Below are positions 1-3,629 of a stretch of DNA of 5,861 nt, in pieces. The notes below the pieces were generated by a model, which did no database searches, was not told where the DNA came from, and was given only the letters and a program-made list of their open reading frames with translations. The translations under genes and the position numbers were made by a program. Within the stretch, counting starts at the first letter, position 1; every line of letters starts with the position of its first letter. Source of the stretch: an uncultured Lacinutrix sp. GTDB lineage: Bacteria > Bacteroidota > Bacteroidia > Flavobacteriales > Flavobacteriaceae. Location of the stretch: positions 1-5,861 of the forward strand of contig CALGIH010000043.1 in the NCBI GenBank assembly GCA_937916035.1, in the 5' to 3' direction.

Positions 1-1
1 T

Positions 2-175
2 GCTAAGATTAGAACGTATAACTATCCGCAAGGACGTGTAACAGACCATAGAGTGCCAGGTTTAACACTTTACGATTTATCTAATATCATTAATGGTGAT
101 ATTCAAAAAATAATTAACGAATTATCAATAGCAGAAAACACAGAGCTGTTAAAGGCTAATGATGATGTGATATAA
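2..175 (+). CDS. prfA: Peptide chain release factor 1, C-terminal end (partial)
   Basis: This is the last 57 codons and TAA stop of release factor 1, the cytoplasmic protein that recognises UAA and UAG in the ribosomal A site and triggers release of the finished peptide. The gene begins left of the window. The visible part contains [14 protein letters not shown], followed by [14 protein letters not shown] and a short charged tail. These are the well-conserved closing segments of class I release factors (end of domain 2/4 and the C-terminal helix). RF2 shares this region in general form, but the wording here fits RF1 of Flavobacteriaceae best. The GGQ and PxT motifs lie outside the window, so RF1 versus RF2 rests on the tail alone. 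The stop codon directly abuts a palindromic repeat. pyrF follows 88 bp downstream on the same strand, so the two may be cotranscribed. Confidence 0.93.
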   Translation, partial: AKIRTYNYPQGRVTDHRVPGLTLYDLSNIINGDIQKIINELSIAENTELLKANDDVI

Positions 176-253
176 ATTCCTTCGAAAGCAGGAATCTCAT
201 AAATTGAAACGGAATGATTAAATAATTGATTCCAGCGATTGCAGGAATGACAA
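176..253. repeat. Composite palindromic intergenic repeat (two GGAAT hairpins)
   Basis: Two imperfect palindromes lie head to tail around a 32-bp AT-rich spacer. The left one pairs ATTCCT (176-181) with AGGAAT (190-195) and continues as CTCAT. The right one pairs ATTCC (229-233) with GGAAT (244-248), has an A-A mismatch and an inner GC/GC pair, and ends in GACA. Read on the opposite strand the right edge is TGTCATTCCTGC. From general knowledge, this resembles a dispersed repeat common in flavobacterial intergenic regions (GTCATTCCTGCxxxxGCAGGAATC type). It fills the prfA-pyrF gap, starting right after the prfA stop and ending 10 bp before the pyrF start codon. It could act as an RNA structure in the operon or as a weak terminator, but there is no U-tract, so a repeat is the safer call. 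Confidence 0.75.
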
Positions 254-267
254 ATAATAAATATTGA
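247..267 (+). promoter_or_regulatory. Six-codon leader ORF overlapping the pyrF TTG start
   Basis: An ATG at 247-249, formed by the right edge of the palindromic repeat, opens a six-codon frame (MTNNKY). Its TGA (265-267) overlaps the pyrF TTG start (264-266) as TTGA. Such overlaps can couple translation, with a terminating ribosome restarting on the weak start codon. The arrangement is visible in the sequence; its use in the cell is inference, and it may be chance in AT-rich DNA. Confidence 0.3.
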
Positions 268-1088
268 CCACAGACCAATTAATAATTCAAATCAAAAGAA
301 AACAATCTTTTCTCTGTATAGGATTAGATGTCGATTTAAATAAAATTCCTCAACATTTATTAAAAGAAGAAGACCCAATATTTGCTTTTAATAAAGCTAT
401 TATAGACGCTACACATGATTTGTGCGTAGCTTATAAGCCAAACACAGCTTTTTATGAGGCTTATGGTTTAAAGGGTTGGAAAGCGCTAGAGAAAACGATA
501 AAGTATCTTAATGAAAAGCATCCAGAAATTTTTACCATTGCTGATGCCAAACGTGGAGATATTGGAAATACAAGCACCATGTATGCGAAAGCTTTCTTTG
601 AGGATTTAAGTTTTGATAGTGTTACTGTGGCTCCATATATGGGAAAAGATTCGGTTGAACCTTTTCTTGCTTTTGAAGACAAGCATACTATTTTGTTAAC
701 ATTAACGTCCAATGAAGGTGCTTATGACTTTCAAACTAAAACTGTAGATGGAAAAGAGCTCTATAAACAAGTTTTGGAAGTGTCAAAAACGTATAATAAT
801 TCTCAAAACCTTATGTATGTGGTTGGCGCTACGAAGGCTGAGTACTTTGAGGATATTAGAAAAATAATTCCAGAAAGCTTTATATTGGTTCCAGGTGTTG
901 GAGCACAAGGAGGTAATTTACAAGATGTTTGTAAGTATGGAATGAGCGATAATATTGGTTTATTGGTGAATTCATCTCGAGGAATAATCTACGCTTCACA
1001 AGAACAGAATTTTGCCGAAGTAGCTGCTATTAGTGCTTTAAAACTGCAAAAGGAGATGCAAGTTATATTAAGAGAAAGAGGATTTTAG
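264..1088 (+). CDS. pyrF: Orotidine 5'-phosphate decarboxylase, class 2 (PyrF)
   Basis: This cytoplasmic enzyme decarboxylates OMP to UMP, the last step of de novo pyrimidine synthesis. The 274-residue length is normal for the class 2 (longer) PyrF subfamily. Visible signatures are GLDVD (residues 20-24), AYKPN (56-60, active-site lysine region), [13 protein letters not shown] (92-104) carrying the catalytic D-x-K-x-x-D set D94, K96 and D99, the phosphate-binding loop VPGVGAQGG (209-217), and NSSRGIIYA (236-244) with the phosphate-contacting arginine R239. The start must be TTG at 264: an in-frame TAA lies at 258-260, and the next in-frame ATG is beyond residue 100, inside the catalytic core. 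TTG also gives the expected N-terminus MTTDQL. No Shine-Dalgarno sits at normal spacing; an AGGA at 243-246 is too far and belongs to the repeat. The gene is probably cotranscribed with prfA, and its stop lies 2 bp from the stop of the convergent small gene. Confidence 0.96.
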   Translation: MTTDQLIIQIKRKQSFLCIGLDVDLNKIPQHLLKEEDPIFAFNKAIIDATHDLCVAYKPNTAFYEAYGLKGWKALEKTIKYLNEKHPEIFTIADAKRGDIGNTSTMYAKAFFEDLSFDSVTVAPYMGKDSVEPFLAFEDKHTILLTLTSNEGAYDFQTKTVDGKELYKQVLEVSKTYNNSQNLMYVVGATKAEYFEDIRKIIPESFILVPGVGAQGGNLQDVCKYGMSDNIGLLVNSSRGIIYASQEQNFAEVAAISALKLQKEMQVILRERGF

Positions 1089-1090
1089 TC

Positions 1091-1318
1091 TTATAAAGAG
1101 ACATCAAGATCTTTAGTTAATACTTGCTTTACATTTGCAATAAGCTGCTTTAATTTTCTTGCTTCATAATATAGAATATCACTCAAGCTTGCATCGGTTT
1201 GGTGTAAATTATATGCTTCTTCTATAAAACTTAAATGTTGTTGCTCTAGCTGATTCAAATCAAGTGAATCTGGTAAAACAGGCTGTATTTTTCCGACTTT
1301 GCAGTATTGTGTATTCAT
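1091..1318 (-). CDS. Small hypothetical protein, paralog of the next gene (75 aa)
   Basis: This small, soluble, probably helical protein has no signal peptide or membrane segment. Residues 1-20 are unlike anything I recognise. Residues about 24-66 form an amphipathic helix-turn-helix-like stretch containing FIEEAYNLHQTDASLSDI and then YYEARKLKQLI. The same core occurs in the neighbouring 82-residue protein, so the two are paralogs. The pattern EA-x-x-L, then SD, then (E/K)A-x-x-L-x-x-x-I recalls the very small flavobacterial proteins labelled Lacal_2735/DUF6435; I hold that link loosely, and the function is unknown. The ATG at 1316-1318 is the only good start and no Shine-Dalgarno is visible. 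It is read towards pyrF and the stop codons are 2 bp apart, so neither gene has room for an intergenic terminator. It may be cotranscribed with the upstream paralog 79 bp away. Confidence 0.7.
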   Translation of the reverse strand: MNTQYCKVGKIQPVLPDSLDLNQLEQQHLSFIEEAYNLHQTDASLSDILYYEARKLKQLIANVKQVLTKDLDVSL

Positions 1319-1397
1319 AACAATTTGTGTTTACTGTTATATATACGAGTATATTAGGATGTTTAGATGCTAGTTAAAAGTTAAAGTAATGTAAAAA
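1319..1397. other. 79-bp spacer between the two small paralogs
   Basis: This is AT-rich sequence without an open frame, hairpin with U-tract or recognisable TAnnTTTG box on the minus strand. It would hold the leader of the 75-residue gene if that gene has its own promoter; none is convincing. Read-through from the upstream paralog is equally possible. Confidence 0.4.
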
Positions 1398-1646
1398 TTA
1401 ACTTAATGAAATTGATTGATGAGGCTCTCTGTTTAAATAGCGAAGTCTATTTATTTTGTGCAACAATTTAATGGCTTTGTATTCAGAAATATCACTTAAT
1501 GCGTGATCTGTTTGTCTTAAATTATAAGCCTCCTCAATAAGTTGCTTGTACTTATTGTTTAATTTATTTTGGTCTTCAATAAATTTTGAAATCTTAACAA
1601 TGATTAATTTTTGAAACTGAGTATTAAGATATTTAAAATATTGCAT
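1398..1646 (-). CDS. Small hypothetical protein, paralog of the previous gene (82 aa)
   Basis: The protein is basic and predicted helical. An N-terminal stretch (residues 1-30) is rich in K, F, I and Q. The core YKQLIEEAYNLRQTDHALSD (33-52) follows, then YKAIKLLHKINRL (56-68) and a short polar tail. It matches the 75-residue neighbour at IEEAYNL-x-QTD-x-x-LSDI, then Y-x-A-x-KL and a later I, so one gene is a duplicate of the other or both derive from a shared ancestor. The N-termini differ entirely, which suggests the core is the functional unit. No enzyme motif, zinc ligand set or membrane helix is visible. A resemblance to the small Lacal_2735/DUF6435-type family of Flavobacteriaceae is possible but unproven. 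The ATG at 1644-1646 starts the frame. A strong minus-strand terminator lies just upstream (1675-1711), so this gene probably has its own promoter, which I could not locate. Confidence 0.72.
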   Translation of the reverse strand: MQYFKYLNTQFQKLIIVKISKFIEDQNKLNNKYKQLIEEAYNLRQTDHALSDISEYKAIKLLHKINRLRYLNREPHQSISLS

Positions 1647-1674
1647 AACAGCAACTTAATTTTAATATATTAAC

Positions 1675-1711
1675 AAAAAAAATCGGCTCCCTAGAATTGA
1701 GAACCGATTTT
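1675..1711 (-). terminator. Rho-independent terminator, minus strand
   Basis: On the minus strand, AAAATCGG (1711-1704) pairs with CCGATTTT (1686-1679). A 2-nt bulge, a further 3-bp GAG/CTC pairing and a 9-nt loop complete the hairpin. The pairing arm runs into an unbroken run of eight T (1682-1675), four of them beyond the stem. This is a textbook intrinsic terminator for leftward transcription. It ends the transcript of the DUF4197 lipoprotein gene (its stop is about 125 bp upstream) and/or a separate small RNA starting near 1769. Confidence 0.8.
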
Positions 1712-1769
1712 GTACTTCCTTATTCTAACTAACTCCTAAAAAACAAATGAGAATTTGTTTTGTTGTAGG
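1675..1769 (-). ncRNA. Candidate small RNA or structured 3' UTR (two hairpins)
   Basis: Reading leftwards, a first hairpin spans 1769-1735: CCTA pairs with TAGG at the base, and a perfect 9-bp AAAACAAAT/ATTTGTTTT stem is closed by a TCTC loop. A 23-nt purine-rich single-stranded stretch follows (about 1734-1712, containing GTTAGTTAGAATAAGG). The second hairpin is the intrinsic terminator with its U-run. A GATATTTG box (1780-1773), one mismatch from the Bacteroidota -7 consensus TAnnTTTG, lies just ahead of the first hairpin and would place the 5' end near its base. No -33 TTG is evident. The hairpin, linker and terminator layout is typical of bacterial small RNAs. The alternative is a structured 3' UTR of the lipoprotein gene, whose stop codon is 66 bp away. 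I cannot assign it to an Rfam family; Flavo-1 is one to test. Confidence 0.4.
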
Positions 1770-1835
1770 GTACAAATATCTAGCTTTATATACTGTATAA
1801 TGTTATCCTAATATTATTAAAGTATTAATGTTTAA

Positions 1836-2537
1836 CTAATCTTGCAACGCAAAAACCTTCTTTAATAAATCTGTAGTTCTAGAAGAAACCTTATTTCTAA
1901 TTTCCTTTTCTTCAACAGCTATCATTGTATAAACACCTTTAAGGGCTTCTCCAGTCACATAATCAGTTAAATCTGGATTTACATTATTGGTAAAAGGAAT
2001 ACTATTATATCTGTTAATCAAATTTTCCCAAATTTGGTCTGCACCAACTTTACTGAATGATGATTTAATCACAGGATTAAACTTCCCATATAAAGCAGTT
2101 TGAGTTTTATCAGTTAAATAGTGAGTTGCTGCATTATCTGAGCCAATTAAAATATTTTTGGCGTCGGCAAAGGTGATATCTTTTACAGCACTCACAAATA
2201 TTGGTGTTGCTTCTTTTACAGCATCTTCGGCAGCTCTATTTAAAACCTTTAAGCCTTCATCAGCAAGATTTCCCAAGCCAATATCACGAAGTGCTTTATC
2301 TACTTTTTGTAATTCTTTAGGAAGCAGTATTTTTACAAGTTCATTCTTAAAAAAGCCATCTTCAGCAGTTAATTTACTTACTTGTTTGTCAATTCCAAAG
2401 TCAAGAGCTTCTCGCAAACCTGAAGCAATTTCAGCATTTCCTAAACCACCTTGTGGCATTTGGTTAATCACTTGTTGTAACTCTGCACAAGCGGTTACAT
2501 TCAAAATTAAGATTAGGGCAACAATTCTTTTAATCAT
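1836..2537 (-). CDS. DUF4197 family lipoprotein
   Basis: This 233-residue protein is predicted to be exported and lipid-anchored. Residues 1-16 form a basic then hydrophobic signal, followed by a lipobox V-T-A-C with C17 as the modified cysteine. The rest matches the uncharacterised DUF4197 family as I know it: GLREALDFGIDKQV near 40-53, DGFFKN (60-65), a leucine-proline segment VKILLPKEL (68-76), RAAEDAVKEATPIF (101-114), DAKNILIGSDNAATHYL (125-141), and a C-terminal helical part with LTDYVTGEALKGVY (190-203). Length fits the family and no truncation is seen. The function is unknown; no catalytic motif is apparent. It is divergent from the PqqB-like gene, sharing a 41-bp promoter region, and a terminator lies about 125 bp past its stop. 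The ATG at 2535-2537 directly precedes the signal peptide and is the natural start. Confidence 0.87.
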   Translation of the reverse strand: MIKRIVALILILNVTACAELQQVINQMPQGGLGNAEIASGLREALDFGIDKQVSKLTAEDGFFKNELVKILLPKELQKVDKALRDIGLGNLADEGLKVLNRAAEDAVKEATPIFVSAVKDITFADAKNILIGSDNAATHYLTDKTQTALYGKFNPVIKSSFSKVGADQIWENLINRYNSIPFTNNVNPDLTDYVTGEALKGVYTMIAVEEKEIRNKVSSRTTDLLKKVFALQD

Positions 2538-2551
2538 AGTTTAAGGTTTTC

Positions 2552-2568
2552 TATCTTTAACAAAGATA
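2552..2568 (-). promoter_or_regulatory. Divergent promoter with palindromic -7 box
   Basis: The sequence TATCTTT-AAC-AAAGATA is a perfect 7-bp inverted repeat with a 3-nt centre. On the minus strand it supplies TATCTTTG (2568-2561), an exact match to the Bacteroidota -7 consensus TAnnTTTG. A TTG lies 22 bp upstream of it, inside the start of the neighbouring gene, within the known 17-23 bp spacing range. This would drive the DUF4197 lipoprotein gene with a leader of roughly 20 nt. On the plus strand the box is TATCTTTA, one base off, and could serve the PqqB-like gene with a very short leader; no -33 element is clear on that side. The palindrome could also be a repressor site. Confidence 0.5.
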
Positions 2569-2578
2569 AATTTTACAG

Positions 2579-3547
2579 ATGAGAACAGTTCAAATTTTGT
2601 GCCTAATAGTATGTTTAGGTCTATTCAATTGTAATTCTAAGCAAGAAAGCAAACAGGAATCGGTATTAGCTACAAATAAAATAAAATCAAACCAATACAT
2701 TACAATTCTCGGAATTGCTCAAGATGCTGGCTATCCTCATATTAATTGTGAAAATGATTGTTGTAAGTCTTTTTATGATGGGTCTGAATCTAGAAAACTT
2801 GTTTCTTGTTTAGGTTTGGTGGATTTGGTTGATAATAAAAAATACATTTTTGATGCCACACCAGATTTTACTGAACAAACTCAAGAGCTTAACACAAACC
2901 ATCTAGATAATGGTTATATTATAGATGGCGTATTTCTAACACATGCTCATATTGGTCATTATACAGGCTTAATGTATTTGGGTTTTGAAGCTTTAGGCGC
3001 AAATAAAGTTCCTGTGTATGCTATGCCACGAATGAAAGAATATCTAGAAACCAATGGTCCTTGGAGTCAATTGCTAACGTTTAATAATATAGATCTTAAG
3101 CCATTACAAAATGATTCTGTTGTGACCTTAAATAGAAATTTAAAAGTAACACCTATTCTAGTGCCACATCGTGATGAGTTTTCTGAAACAGTAGGTTATA
3201 AAATTGAAGGGCAAAACAAATCTGCTTTATTTATTCCAGACATCGATAAGTGGGAAAAATGGGAGCGAAATATTATTGAAGAAGTGAAAAAAGTGGATTA
3301 TGCTTTTGTAGATGCTTCTTTTTTTAGAGATGGTGAAATAGATCGTGATATGAGTAAAATTCCACATCCTTTTACGACACAAACCACAACATTGTTTGAA
3401 AATGAAGATTTAGAAACAAAGAACAAGATTCATTTTATTCATTTCAATCATTCTAATTCAACGATAAAAGATTCACATCGCCTAAAGGATAGTATTCTAA
3501 ACCTAGGATTTCGATTTGCTAAACAAGGAGATGTTTATGATTTGTAG
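2579..3547 (+). CDS. PqqB-like metallo-beta-lactamase-fold protein, probable lipoprotein
   Basis: This 322-residue protein has an N-terminal hydrophobic signal (1-17) ending in LFNC. C18 is a plausible lipidation site, though asparagine at -1 is not the canonical G/A/S. A polar linker (19-37) follows, then a PqqB-like MBL domain: LGIAQDAGYPH (44-54), a cysteine cluster C57/C61/C62 echoing the structural zinc site of PqqB, ATPDF (93-97), the metal motif THAHIGHYTG (121-130), YAMPRM (147-152), NGPW (159-162), PHRDEF (196-201), IPDIDKW (219-225) and HFNHSN (288-293). The usual HxHxDH is HAHIGH here, so the aspartate that serves as a metal ligand or base in hydrolases is glycine. PqqB acts in PQQ cofactor synthesis, but no pqqA, C, D or E is nearby and export argues against that role. 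The substrate is unknown. The start ATG sits 11 bp after the divergent promoter palindrome, without a Shine-Dalgarno. Confidence 0.88.
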   Translation: MRTVQILCLIVCLGLFNCNSKQESKQESVLATNKIKSNQYITILGIAQDAGYPHINCENDCCKSFYDGSESRKLVSCLGLVDLVDNKKYIFDATPDFTEQTQELNTNHLDNGYIIDGVFLTHAHIGHYTGLMYLGFEALGANKVPVYAMPRMKEYLETNGPWSQLLTFNNIDLKPLQNDSVVTLNRNLKVTPILVPHRDEFSETVGYKIEGQNKSALFIPDIDKWEKWERNIIEEVKKVDYAFVDASFFRDGEIDRDMSKIPHPFTTQTTTLFENEDLETKNKIHFIHFNHSNSTIKDSHRLKDSILNLGFRFAKQGDVYDL

Positions 3548-3594
3548 GTTCTTATATAATTCTTAATAAAGACAATAAATTTTTCAATATTCCG

Positions 3595-3601
3595 TAAATT
3601 G
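3595..3601 (+). promoter_or_regulatory. Weak -7 promoter box candidate for the mutase gene
   Basis: The 82-bp gap after the PqqB-like gene has no terminator hairpin. It contains CCGTAAATTGCAGC, which looks like the flavobacterial TAAATTTGC promoter box with one T missing. It would begin transcription about 25 bp before the mutase start codon. No clear -33 TTG is seen, so the mutase might also be reached by read-through from the PqqB-like gene. Confidence 0.25.
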
Positions 3602-3629
3602 CAGCACAATTTAATCGACAATTTTATTG

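Noticed and set aside
176..253. Riboswitch or attenuator controlling pyrF
   Set aside because: The paired segments are explained by dispersed palindromic repeats, there is no U-tract terminator, and no known aptamer core is recognisable.
461..712. 83-codon open frame on the minus strand
   Set aside because: It lies wholly inside pyrF, opposite its conserved catalytic region, and its translation resembles no protein family; a shadow frame.
1091..1646. Toxin-antitoxin module made of the two small genes
   Set aside because: The two proteins are paralogs of each other, with no DNA-binding or RNase motif and no overlap or tight spacing, so a toxin plus antitoxin pair is not supported.
2158..2544. 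128-codon open frame on the plus strand
   Set aside because: It lies antisense to the DUF4197 lipoprotein gene and has serine/alanine/phenylalanine-rich shadow composition; the minus-strand gene has a signal peptide and family motifs.
2579..3547. A true PQQ biosynthesis gene pqqB
   Set aside because: No other pqq genes are in the window, the protein is exported, and PqqB-like MBL proteins occur widely without PQQ synthesis; the symbol is withheld.
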